Shown one piece after another: positions 56,118-64,000 of a stretch of DNA of 64,000 bases. A program made the position numbers and the translations under genes. Source of the stretch: Hahellaceae bacterium (GTDB lineage: Bacteria > Pseudomonadota > Gammaproteobacteria > Pseudomonadales > Oleiphilaceae); NCBI GenBank assembly GCA_024234575.1, contig JACKOB010000005.1, forward strand, positions 62,001 to 126,000, written 5' to 3'. How positions within the stretch are numbered: the first letter of the stretch is position 1; each line of letters begins with the position of its first letter. The notes beneath the pieces are model-generated. The model searched no databases, was not told where the DNA came from, and worked only from the letters and a program-made list of their open reading frames with translations.

Positions 56118-59100
56118 ATGATCTGGATTTTCATCAAAGGGCTAACAAATTTAACGCGATCAAGTCGCACCGCGCTTTCGTCAAATGGCGCAACTACCGC
56201 CTTGCATTTCTTGATTCTAATAGTCTCACTGCTTCTCTCTCCAGCAATTGTCGCTGGTGCTTTATCCGCTGCAGAATTTTCTCAAATCGATCGGTCACTA
56301 TCGCCGGCTAAAATTTCGACATCCGCAGCAAAGGATGAATCACCCTATTTTTTAGCCAAGAGAAAAGAGGCCGAAGCACTTTTTTTACAACAACAGACCA
56401 CAGTTGGTTTATACGACCGGATTGAACATTATCCGACAGACTCGAAGTTGCGTTATTTTAAAGATGCTACGACCCAGTTAACGATCGATGACATTAAAAA
56501 ACTAGACATTCGTCAGGACTTTACCCATAACGATAGTGGCGGCCCTTTAAATCTCAGCTACTCCGAGAGTGCTATTTGGATCGCTATTCCACTGCTCTAT
56601 AAGGGTAAAGAGGCGGTTAAAGACTACTGGCTTCATGTTGACACACCTCTGGTAGAAGACATCGAGTTTTATGTCGTAAGCAATAACGAGGTAACACTTC
56701 GCAAAAGCTCAGGATATGCGAAAGCAATGGCGGCGAGAGACTTGCTCTACCCTACCAGCCTCCTGTCTTTCAGCATTACGCAAAATGAAGACACCAAGCT
56801 GTACCTGAGAATTACCAGTGATTACGCCCTGCATTTACCCATCGCAATATATTCCCCTAAAGGCTTTGCCGAACAAGCATCCATCTCGATGGTGCTATCG
56901 AGCGTCGTGCTCGGTGCCATTGCTTTTATGTGCATTTTTAATATTTTCCTGTTCATTACCGTTCGGGAGAAAGCCTATTTCTATTATGTGCTCTACATTT
57001 TCTGCTATTTGGTCGCATTGATAAGTGAACGTTTGCACGGACTGCATTTAGTCGGTGAGGTGCCTTTCTTTTTACACAAAGATTTCTTAGCAACCTACAT
57101 CTGGTTGGTTTACTTCTTTGCCCTATTAATGGCAAAACACTTTATCGACTTTCGACAGGTATCCCCCGCCAGAGTCTCGCTACTTAAGTTCTTCCTTCGT
57201 GTCACAGCAGTTATGTGCGCTGTGTCTTTTTTTGCACCGCCAACGGCGGCTGTCCAATGGGCCGCCATTGGTACGATGATGAACCTGATCTTTTTGTGCT
57301 GGTACGCTTTTGGAGCAGTTCGCTACAAAATACCCGGTGGAGGAACCTACCTTACCGCGTGGCTTTTTACATGCAGCGGAATAGTTCTGTACGCCTTGTC
57401 AGTAAACGGCAAAATACCCTTTAACTTTTTTACCTGGAACGCGATACAGGTAGGCATTCTTTTCCAGCTGGTTTTACTTTCTTTCGCGATGTCTGACCGC
57501 ATAAAAAATGCTCAGAAAATGGCTTTGGATGCCACTGCATTTGCCATGAATAATCTGCAGCGCTACCAAAGCTTATTCAGTAATGCGATTGAAGGCTTTT
57601 TTCAGATGACACTGGATAAAAAGTTTATCGATGCCAATCCTGCCATGATTGCCATGCTGGGGTTTTCATCGCTGAAAAAACTACAGGATGGAAGCGACAA
57701 CGCGCTATCTGCCTGTTATTGCGACGAGAAAATTCTAAACCACATTGCTAATGAACTGGATGAAAAACGAGAGTTCAGTGGAATTCAGGCCCAGTTTATT
57801 AACGCAAGGGGCGAGCGCCGCTGGGCCGAATCATCCCTCAGATTTGTACCTGCATTAAACAACGAACCGGCTTATATTGAAGGGGTTTTTGTCGATATCA
57901 CAGAGAAAAAGGCAAAGGAGGCCTTAGAGCAAGAGCGCGAGCATAACCAGCTAATGCGGCAAATAGCCGATGCCTCTGCCGCCGCCAAAAGCCAGTTTCT
58001 GGCCAATATGAGCCATGAAATCAGAACGCCGCTTACGGCAATCATAGGCTATGGAGACTCGCTGATTGATGAGTCTTTAAGTGAAGACGAAACCAAAACC
58101 TCGGCGGAAATAATAGTGCGTAGCGGTCGGCATCTGCTCGAACTGATCAACGACATTTTGGATCATTCCCGCATCGATGCCGATAAACTGCAAGTAGACA
58201 TAGCCCCGGTAATGCTGCCCGATCTCATCGCTGAGGTAAAATCCTACTTTGAGCCTAAAGCTCGTGATAAAGAAATTAATTTTTCCGTTAATTATCACTT
58301 CCCGCTTCCGGAAACCATTCAAACAGACCCAACCCGACTTAAACAAATATTGATTAATCTCTGCGGCAATGCGCTGAAGTTTACCGCCAGAGGCAGTATT
58401 ACCATTGATATTCGTTGTGAGGTTTCTGACGAATTATTGCATATAACCGTAACTGACACGGGTATTGGTCTAAAACCTGAGCAATTAAACCGACTGTTCG
58501 ACGCCTTTGCACAAGCCTCAGCAGCGACCGCCCGGGAATATGGAGGAACCGGCTTAGGGCTTAGCATATCGAAACGTCTGGCAGAGCTGCTAGGTGGAAC
58601 GATTAAAGCAAGCAGCACCTATGGCAAAGGCAGCGACTTTGAGGTGATCATTGCTACCGGCATGCTGGAAACTGCCAAACTGATACAAGACAACAGTGAA
58701 TTTAATCAACGGCAAACGAAAGTTCTGACGAGCAAAGCGCCGCAACTGAAAGGCTCGATACTCTACGCCGAAGACAACGAGGTTAATCGTCGATTAGTAG
58801 AGTTACTGGTGAAAAAGACAGGCGCTGACATCACGCTGGTCGTCAACGGAGCCGAGGCAGTCGAGAAGGCTTGCAAAGAAACGTTTGACCTTATTTTAAT
58901 GGACATTCAAATGCCGGTAATGGATGGCCTGGACGCCACGGTTGCTATTCGCCAATCGGGAAACCAAACGCCAATTGTTGCACTCACTGCCAATGTAATG
59001 GCTGAGGACATTCACGAATACAGGGAGATGGGATGCGATGATTACCTCGCTAAACCCATCGATAAGAAGCGGTTCTATGCAACCCTGGCCCACTATTTAC

Positions 59101-59132
59101 AATCAGCGGCAGAAATCAGTTTGGATAAATAA
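56118..59132 (+). CDS. 7TMR-DISM hybrid sensor histidine kinase
   Basis: The 1,004-residue protein has a signal segment (about 28-50), a periplasmic 7TMR-DISM extracellular domain (about 85-250), seven membrane helices (about 260-450) and a PAS domain (about 480-600). The HisKA domain (FLANMSHEIRTPLTAIIGY), HATPase ([26 protein letters not shown]) and a C-terminal REC (AEDNEVNRRL, LILMDIQMPVMDG, DYLAKPID) follow. Ligands of DISM domains are often carbohydrates, but none can be named here. No separate response regulator or Hpt is nearby. The start is not supported by a clear SD. A terminator at 59172-59196 follows. Confidence 0.92.
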   Translation: MIWIFIKGLTNLTRSSRTALSSNGATTALHFLILIVSLLLSPAIVAGALSAAEFSQIDRSLSPAKISTSAAKDESPYFLAKRKEAEALFLQQQTTVGLYDRIEHYPTDSKLRYFKDATTQLTIDDIKKLDIRQDFTHNDSGGPLNLSYSESAIWIAIPLLYKGKEAVKDYWLHVDTPLVEDIEFYVVSNNEVTLRKSSGYAKAMAARDLLYPTSLLSFSITQNEDTKLYLRITSDYALHLPIAIYSPKGFAEQASISMVLSSVVLGAIAFMCIFNIFLFITVREKAYFYYVLYIFCYLVALISERLHGLHLVGEVPFFLHKDFLATYIWLVYFFALLMAKHFIDFRQVSPARVSLLKFFLRVTAVMCAVSFFAPPTAAVQWAAIGTMMNLIFLCWYAFGAVRYKIPGGGTYLTAWLFTCSGIVLYALSVNGKIPFNFFTWNAIQVGILFQLVLLSFAMSDRIKNAQKMALDATAFAMNNLQRYQSLFSNAIEGFFQMTLDKKFIDANPAMIAMLGFSSLKKLQDGSDNALSACYCDEKILNHIANELDEKREFSGIQAQFINARGERRWAESSLRFVPALNNEPAYIEGVFVDITEKKAKEALEQEREHNQLMRQIADASAAAKSQFLANMSHEIRTPLTAIIGYGDSLIDESLSEDETKTSAEIIVRSGRHLLELINDILDHSRIDADKLQVDIAPVMLPDLIAEVKSYFEPKARDKEINFSVNYHFPLPETIQTDPTRLKQILINLCGNALKFTARGSITIDIRCEVSDELLHITVTDTGIGLKPEQLNRLFDAFAQASAATAREYGGTGLGLSISKRLAELLGGTIKASSTYGKGSDFEVIIATGMLETAKLIQDNSEFNQRQTKVLTSKAPQLKGSILYAEDNEVNRRLVELLVKKTGADITLVVNGAEAVEKACKETFDLILMDIQMPVMDGLDATVAIRQSGNQTPIVALTANVMAEDIHEYREMGCDDYLAKPIDKKRFYATLAHYLQSAAEISLDK

Positions 59133-59171
59133 GCCCAAAGAACTCCAAAAGATGCCTCATATATCGAATAC

Positions 59172-59196
59172 AAAGGCTGAAATTATTTCAGCCTTT
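59172..59196. terminator. Bidirectional rho-independent terminator
   Basis: AAAGGCTGAAA and TTTCAGCCTTT form a perfect 11-base-pair stem with loop TTA. It serves both the hybrid kinase (ends 59132) and the convergent lipoprotein gene (ends 59206). Confidence 0.85.
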
Positions 59197-59205
59197 ATCG
59201 ACAAA

Positions 59206-60468
59206 TTACTTCGTCACAATAACTGTAATCTGATCAGTCGCATCTTCGTAATTGGCCTTGATGATGGTTTCCCCCACTGCCGTAAACTTCACAAGCCCTT
59301 TACTGCCTGATGAGTTACTAACGCTGGCAGAAGCGCCACTGGTATGACTAGACACAAACCAGCCGGCCTTTTCGGTAACATCTTCGACATCATCGTCGCT
59401 AAAGGTGGCGTCAGCGGTGAGCTGAGTCTGGGTTTTTCCATCAGACAGTGATATTTCGACAGACGTTGCACCGTCGTTAATTGCCAGCTTGGTTACCGTG
59501 GGGTCACCTGTTACCGTAAGGCTTGTACTGGCTTCGATTTCATTACAACTGACCTTGACGAGCCCGCTGCCAACCTTGGCTGCTGTTAACAACCCTTTGC
59601 TGCCCTTCGTATTAGACATGGCTGCGATATCCGTTGCGGCGCCGCTGCTATCCGTCACTCCCCACTGGGAGGTTTTCGTCACAGACTCTCGCTCACCACT
59701 GGCGTAAAGACCGCTGGCCTCATATTGTTGTTTGTCGTTGTCGTCAAGGCTGATGTTTTCCGGTGTCAGCGTAATACCGGTTAAGGTGCTTACAACAGGT
59801 AATGTTAGAACCTCAGACAACACGCCGTCTTTACTGGCAGTGATGGTCGCGTTGCCGGGCAGATAGGCGTATAGCAAAGTATCCTCGGTGGTGGCGATGG
59901 TTGCATCAGCAGTCGTCCAGGTCACCAGCTGGGTGATGTCCCGCTCGGTGGAATCCGTATAAAACCCCTGCGCGGTGAGGCCGGTGGACGCCGTACATAC
60001 CGGCACAACCTGGCGGGAAGCACTGATACTGATGCTGGTCAACTCGGCAGATGAGACAACGAGTGTCGAGGTTGCTGTCAGCTCTTCTAAGCTGGCGGTG
60101 ATGGTGACTGTGCCGTCCGCAATACCTTTTACCAGACCGGTTTTGCTGACACTCGCTACCTCCGCATCCGAGGTAGACCAACGCACACGACTGTTAATAT
60201 CTTGCGTTGTATCGCTATCAGCGGTAACGGCCTTCGCCTGGTATTGCTGGCTTTCTCCCAATTTAATTACGTCATTGACGGCGCTAACCGTGATACTGGT
60301 AACATTATTCTCAGCCACATAGACCGCTTCTTTAAATTTTCCTGTGTCGCCTTCGCAACCAGTCAACAACGCCAATAACAGCAATGGCGCTAGCCCTGCG
60401 CGGGTAAATAACTTAGCTTCCTTAGAAATTGAATATCGCACCGATTTATCTCCAAGATTAAAACGCAT
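59206..60468 (-). CDS. Lipoprotein with repeated Ig-like (Big_2) domains
   Basis: The 420-residue protein has a lipoprotein signal (lipobox LLTGC near residue 38) and then about four bacterial Ig-like domains of 85-90 residues each. The repeats share the pattern W-x-x-(S/T)-x-x-(S/D)-(A/S) followed by G-L-(V/L) and later T-I-(T/K)-A, as in Big_2 domains of adhesins. It probably sits on the cell surface or in the periplasm. Its ATG overlaps the stop of the upstream outer-membrane barrel gene by 11 bases (60458-60468), so the two are translationally coupled and may form a surface complex. This is an inference from order. Confidence 0.85.
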   Translation of the reverse strand: MRFNLGDKSVRYSISKEAKLFTRAGLAPLLLLALLTGCEGDTGKFKEAVYVAENNVTSITVSAVNDVIKLGESQQYQAKAVTADSDTTQDINSRVRWSTSDAEVASVSKTGLVKGIADGTVTITASLEELTATSTLVVSSAELTSISISASRQVVPVCTASTGLTAQGFYTDSTERDITQLVTWTTADATIATTEDTLLYAYLPGNATITASKDGVLSEVLTLPVVSTLTGITLTPENISLDDNDKQQYEASGLYASGERESVTKTSQWGVTDSSGAATDIAAMSNTKGSKGLLTAAKVGSGLVKVSCNEIEASTSLTVTGDPTVTKLAINDGATSVEISLSDGKTQTQLTADATFSDDDVEDVTEKAGWFVSSHTSGASASVSNSSGSKGLVKFTAVGETIIKANYEDATDQITVIVTK

Positions 60469-61033
60469 ACTTTACCCCTGCACTGATACCACCCATTTCT
60501 ACATCATCGTCATGAAAGTAATGCGTGTACTTGGCAAACACATACAAGTCAGGGTTCCAAGCGCTAGTCGCCTCGGCACCAATACCGGCAGAGGGGCTAT
60601 CGAAAGTGCCATCACCCGGATAGTCACTGGTCTTTTTATGCATGGTCATATCTGTGTGGGCATATCCCAGGGTGATATAAAGCTTTGTAAAGTTGACCTC
60701 TGGCGACTCAAAACGCACGTCAACACCCGCCAGGTAATTCAGATCGGTGGTTAACCCTTTTTTCTCGTCATCTTGAACCCCCGTTGCGGCGTGCACTTCG
60801 ATACCCAACTGCGGCTGAAAGTACATGCCTGCCCTTACCTGTGCTGCCGGGTGCGAAAAACGCAGACCATCCACCTCAATGGTTTGATAGAGCGCACCAG
60901 CTTCTGCATAAAATTTTCTATCAGAAGCAGTAGAGTCTGATTGGGCCGGGCCAGCTGCCAAAACTTCTGTGCAAGCTATGGCAGCGGCAACCGTGAGCAA
61001 TGCGACACGAATTTTAGGTAAATTTACGATCAT
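60458..61033 (-). CDS. Outer-membrane beta-barrel protein
   Basis: The ATG at 61033 gives a signal peptide (MIVNLPKIRVALLTVAAAIACTEVLAA) and a mature part of about 165 residues. This resembles the small OmpA/OmpX-type barrels: KFYAEAGALYQTI, GIEVHAATG, TKLYITLGYAH and a C-terminal GVKYAF ending in Phe. It may export, anchor or display the Ig-like lipoprotein encoded downstream, whose start overlaps this stop. The frame is open upstream of 61033, but no better start is seen. Confidence 0.8.
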   Translation of the reverse strand: MIVNLPKIRVALLTVAAAIACTEVLAAGPAQSDSTASDRKFYAEAGALYQTIEVDGLRFSHPAAQVRAGMYFQPQLGIEVHAATGVQDDEKKGLTTDLNYLAGVDVRFESPEVNFTKLYITLGYAHTDMTMHKKTSDYPGDGTFDSPSAGIGAEATSAWNPDLYVFAKYTHYFHDDDVEMGGISAGVKYAF

Positions 61034-61136
61034 TGCTGGAGTCTCAAAAATTTGGATGAAAGACATTAACATAGCTTTCGGCCGCAAAAAACAAGCAACT
61101 GCACAACAATCACATCTATATTATTGTTGGATTCAT

Positions 61137-61170
61137 AACGGTGGCTGCCTTTGCAGTTGGGTTCGCCGTT
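61137..61170 (+). promoter_or_regulatory. Structured element upstream of cobQ
   Basis: AACGGTG (61137-61143) pairs with CGCCGTT (61164-61170) with one G-U, enclosing a small hairpin CTGC-CTTT-GCAG (61145-61156). It would lie in the leader of cobQ if transcription starts near the TATATT at 61117-61122. It does not match the B12-box of the cobalamin riboswitch. Confidence 0.3.
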
Positions 61171-61252
61171 TGACGAATTCAGTCTGTTAACCATCCACAA
61201 AAACCACTAGAATCGCCTGTCCTGCTTTTAGAACATTATTAGGACCTCGCCA

Positions 61253-62803
61253 GTGAGCAGTTTCGATAGTCACAACCCACCTTCAACGAGACAAAACCGT
61301 GGCCTGATGATCCAGGGAACCAGCTCTGACGCTGGGAAAAGCACCGTCGTTGCGGCGCTTTGCCGAGTATATGCTCGGCGGGGAATATCAGTTACTCCTT
61401 TTAAACCGCAAAATATGGCACTCAACAGTGCGGTGACTGGCGATGGCGGCGAGATCGGGCGAGCACAGGCGGTGCAAGCACAAGCGGCGGGCATCGAACC
61501 ATCGGTGTTAATGAATCCGATATTACTGAAACCCAGCAGCGACACCGGCGCGCAGATCATCATACTGGGCAAAGCCTTACATCAGCTCGAAGCTAAAGAC
61601 TATCACGCCTACAAACCAAAAGCGGCTGCGGCTGTTTTTAGTGCTTATCAACAACTGTGCAGTGATTTTACCCGCGTGGTTATCGAAGGCGCAGGCAGCC
61701 CGGCAGAAGTAAATTTGCGCGAAGGTGATATCGCTAACATGGGCTTCGCCGAGGTCGCAGACGTACCAGTCGTGTTAGTGGCAGATATTGATCGCGGTGG
61801 TGTTTTCGCGCAGATTATAGGCACGCTTGAACTGTTGTCAGACAGCGAACGGGCCCGCGTGAAAGGCTTTATCATCAACAAATTTCGTGGCGATATCGCC
61901 CTGCTGCAGAATGGTCTGGATTGGCTGGAAGCACGCACCGGATTGCCGGTTATTGGTGTGTTGCCATTTTTACACGGACTTGATTTGGCCGCCGAAGACG
62001 CGGTTAACCAACAACAGCCAGTGCTGCAAGATGCCAGAATACGAGTCGTGGTGCCAGTGTGGCCGCGGATGAGTAACCACGACGATTTTGACCCCCTGCG
62101 CGCGCATCCACAAATTGACCTGCAGTTTGCCTATGCACCCGGCCCATTACCCGCCGCCGACCTGATCATTCTTCCCGGCAGCAAAAACGTGCGGGCAGAC
62201 CTCGCCTTTATGCGCGATCAAGGCTGGGACAAACAGCTGCAAAAGCATTTGCGCTATGGTGGCAAAGTGCTAGGAATTTGCGGCGGTTACCAAATGCTGG
62301 GTCGAGTCATTCGCGATCCGTTGAAGATAGAGTCCTCCGCCCATGACTGCAGCGAAGAATCTGCCGGCTTGGGTTACTTGCCGCTAGAAACCTGGCTGAG
62401 CGAAGAGAAAATCTTACGCAATGTAAAAGGCCAGTGCCTGCTCGCGCGCGGAGATAACACCGCATTAAAGCAAACCATTACCGCCAGAGGTTATGAAATA
62501 CATGCCGGGCGCAGCACCTTGCAAGAACCACTAGCCGCTTTTTTTCGTAATGAAGAGGGGGAAGACGACGGCGCCATTAGCGCTGACAATTTGGTGGCAG
62601 GCACCTACTGGCACGGATTATTTCAAACACCGGAGGTAATCACGGCGGTGGCTAACTGGGTAGGCACAGCAGTTGATTCCGCCCCCTCATCAGAAGCACT
62701 TTTTGAAAATGCCATTAACCATCTCGCAGACTCAGTGCAAAAACACCTTCGCCTTGATCTGCTTGAACCACTTTTTAGCAATGGAAACCACAGCAATGAC
62801 TGA
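61253..62803 (+). CDS. cobQ: Cobyric acid synthase
   Basis: The 516-residue protein has the P-loop-type GTSSDAGKST, LVADIDRGGVFAQ, and a C-terminal glutamine amidotransferase domain with the catalytic Cys in GICGGYQMLG and the His in TYWHGLF. It amidates adenosyl-cobyrinic acid a,c-diamide at four sites using glutamine. The start is GTG 61253, with AGGA about 8 bases upstream. It overlaps cobO by 8 bases (ATGACTGA), so the two form a small operon. Confidence 0.95.
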   Translation: MSSFDSHNPPSTRQNRGLMIQGTSSDAGKSTVVAALCRVYARRGISVTPFKPQNMALNSAVTGDGGEIGRAQAVQAQAAGIEPSVLMNPILLKPSSDTGAQIIILGKALHQLEAKDYHAYKPKAAAAVFSAYQQLCSDFTRVVIEGAGSPAEVNLREGDIANMGFAEVADVPVVLVADIDRGGVFAQIIGTLELLSDSERARVKGFIINKFRGDIALLQNGLDWLEARTGLPVIGVLPFLHGLDLAAEDAVNQQQPVLQDARIRVVVPVWPRMSNHDDFDPLRAHPQIDLQFAYAPGPLPAADLIILPGSKNVRADLAFMRDQGWDKQLQKHLRYGGKVLGICGGYQMLGRVIRDPLKIESSAHDCSEESAGLGYLPLETWLSEEKILRNVKGQCLLARGDNTALKQTITARGYEIHAGRSTLQEPLAAFFRNEEGEDDGAISADNLVAGTYWHGLFQTPEVITAVANWVGTAVDSAPSSEALFENAINHLADSVQKHLRLDLLEPLFSNGNHSND

Positions 62804-63401
62804 AAGCGATGAACGCCAGGAAAAACATAAAATCAAACAACAACGACTGAAAGAAAAGGTCGATGCCAGTATCGCTCAAGCAACCAAAGACAAAGGTCTG
62901 CTGCTGGTCATCACTGGTGATGGCAAAGGTAAATCTACCGCTGGTTTCGGCATGGCAGCGAGAGCCGTCGGACACGAGTTAAAAGTAGCCGTCTGTCAGT
63001 TTATTAAAGGCACCTGGGAGTGCGGTGAACGTAATTTGCTCAGCAAGCACGGCGTTGAGTTCTCGGTAATGAATACAGGCTTTACCTGGGATACACAAAA
63101 TCGCGAAACAGATATCGCCGCCGCAGAAACGGTTTGGGCCGATGCCCTGCGCTTTCTACAGGATGAAAGCATCAACTTAGTCGTGCTTGATGAGCTGACT
63201 TATATGATGGCCTATGACTATATCGCCATGGATCGGGTGATCGAGGCACTTAATAAACGACCAGCGATGCAACATGTCGTCATCACCGGTCGGGGCTGTC
63301 CACGAGAAATCATTGAGCTTGCCGACACCGTCAGCAAAATTCAGTCTGTGAAACACGCCTATCAAGATGGCGTGCGCGTGCAGAAAGGGATTGATTGGTA
63401 G
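62796..63401 (+). CDS. cobO: Cob(I)alamin adenosyltransferase
   Basis: I choose ATG 62796, which overlaps the cobQ stop (ATGACTGA) and has GGAA 9 bases upstream; ATG 62781 is possible but lacks an SD. The 201-residue protein is a CobO/BtuR-type transferase: the P-loop GDGKGKSTA and the VLDELTYMM motif are present. It attaches the 5'-deoxyadenosyl group from ATP to cob(I)alamin or its precursors. Length is typical. No other cob genes are in the window. Confidence 0.93.
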   Translation: MTESDERQEKHKIKQQRLKEKVDASIAQATKDKGLLLVITGDGKGKSTAGFGMAARAVGHELKVAVCQFIKGTWECGERNLLSKHGVEFSVMNTGFTWDTQNRETDIAAAETVWADALRFLQDESINLVVLDELTYMMAYDYIAMDRVIEALNKRPAMQHVVITGRGCPREIIELADTVSKIQSVKHAYQDGVRVQKGIDW

Positions 63402-63685
63402 CAGGTTAATAAGGCAGTAAAGGGGGCGCATTGATCCTCCCCCATTCTAGCGTGATGATTGACAAGCCTGTCGGTAAACCTCGTGGGTTAGGGTTTAATA
63501 GTTCAACCGGTTTTGTGAACAGCACCTCAGCGAACGAATCATCTGCTAGTAGTTGTATGGTAATTGGTTAGAATAGCCGCTTCGAATAAGTCTTGATCAT
63601 TATTTATTAATGACGGATTTTGTTAACTCTTATGGCAAAAGATTAATCTAACCTGGATGCCAAACCTTTATTCTATAGGTGATAT

Positions 63686-64000
63686 ATGACACGGATGCTA
63701 AAAGCTACTCTGTTTTTGATGTTAAGCTCTTTTCTCCCCCTAGCTCATGCAACTGTAATTTCTCACGACACTCTTCAATGGGACGATACGACAAATTTTG
63801 TTTCTGATTCAAGCACAGAGACCGATTGGTTCCGTTGGAATACGAAAGATATTCTGGGTCGTACTGAGTGGTTTAGATTGTTCCCAGGAGGCGGTTACAA
63901 GATGACGGCCAATCATATCCTTGACAAAGTGAATGAAAATGTCACCGACGGTAATGTCTGGCGATTTGCTACACAGAATGATGTTGATGGTTTGCTTGGA
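63686..64000 (+). CDS. Secreted protein of unknown function (5' part, cut by the right edge)
   Basis: ATG 63686 follows an AGGTGA SD, 6 bases away. The visible 105 residues start with a Sec signal peptide (MTRMLKATLFLMLSSFLPLAHA) and continue with a polar, aromatic-rich mature region. Segments such as TDWFRWNTKD and VWRFATQNDVDGLL resemble N-termini of secreted proteins that carry PEP-CTERM or VPLPA-CTERM sorting tails, but the C-terminus is outside the window so this cannot be checked. No neighbour on the left is coupled to it; 284 gene-free bases precede it. Confidence 0.65.
   Translation, partial: MTRMLKATLFLMLSSFLPLAHATVISHDTLQWDDTTNFVSDSSTETDWFRWNTKDILGRTEWFRLFPGGGYKMTANHILDKVNENVTDGNVWRFATQNDVDGLLG

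Noticed and set aside
61088..61252. Cobalamin riboswitch before cobQ
   Set aside because: No B12-box-like sequence; only a simple stem-loop is seen.
1..64000. tRNA, rRNA, CRISPR arrays, insertion sequences, prophage genes
   Set aside because: Looked for on both strands; no cloverleaf, spaced repeats, transposase or phage structural protein was seen.

Overview
The window reads as the chromosome of a free-living, probably marine gammaproteobacterium. The evidence is a moderate base composition, a dense set of cyclic-di-GMP (c-di-GMP) and two-component signalling proteins, PilZ domains, a complete-looking menaquinone cluster, a Crp/Fnr-type regulator and late cobalamin genes. The genus cannot be named from the sequence. 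I saw no tRNA, rRNA, CRISPR array, insertion sequence or prophage gene.

Left edge (1-7.6 kb, minus strand). A 1,875-residue giant protein has a TadE/TadG-type pilus-assembly N-terminus joined to an RHS/YD-repeat shell. Its variable C-terminal tip carries a Het-C/zinc phospholipase C-like histidine/aspartate motif. A lipoprotein gene starts 20 bases downstream and is the best immunity candidate. Two more small genes follow, one with apparent frameshifts upstream of its start. The RHS leader RNA has three consecutive hairpins ending at the ribosome-binding site. This is the most unusual locus in the window.

7.7-13.1 kb: a secreted serralysin/matrixin-like metalloprotease with RTX repeats, a PilZ protein, a polytopic GT-C-like membrane protein with a TPR tail, and a Tat-targeted lytic transglycosylase.

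13.2-27.5 kb: a signalling island. It contains a frameshifted PAS-GAF-PAS-GGDEF(degenerate)-EAL-REC protein and two divergent, closely related histidine kinases. The second kinase leads an operon with REC-HD-GYP (catalytic motif lost), REC and a cysteine-rich unknown. A DMT exporter and a YbaN-like protein interrupt the series. An active-looking PAS-GGDEF cyclase and an HD-GYP-PilZ operon complete it. Three REC domains here share the same unusual signature, suggesting one phosphorelay feeding c-di-GMP turnover.

27.6-33.5 kb: a VOC protein, an SDR, a small membrane protein, and a LivK-like substrate-binding lipoprotein directly followed by a Cache-PAS histidine kinase. Two strong tandem terminators follow.

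33.5-39.7 kb: an operon of an alkyl-DHAP-synthase-like flavoenzyme, a glycerol-3-phosphate dehydrogenase and an FGGY kinase, with a divergent AraC regulator; a glycerol-phosphate or ether-lipid-type pathway is inferred. 39.8-48 kb: glutaredoxin, an outer-membrane barrel, an Orn/Lys/Arg decarboxylase, an Smr protein, a cNMP-CBS-DUF294 protein with a DnaQ-like exonuclease, and a DNR-like regulator preceded by two FNR-type palindromes.

48-56 kb: menF-menD-menB-menC-menE in one direction and menA divergent (menaquinone synthesis; no menH). 56-64 kb: a 7TMR-DISM hybrid kinase, an outer-membrane barrel overlapping an Ig-like lipoprotein gene, cobQ-cobO, and the start of a secreted protein cut by the window edge.
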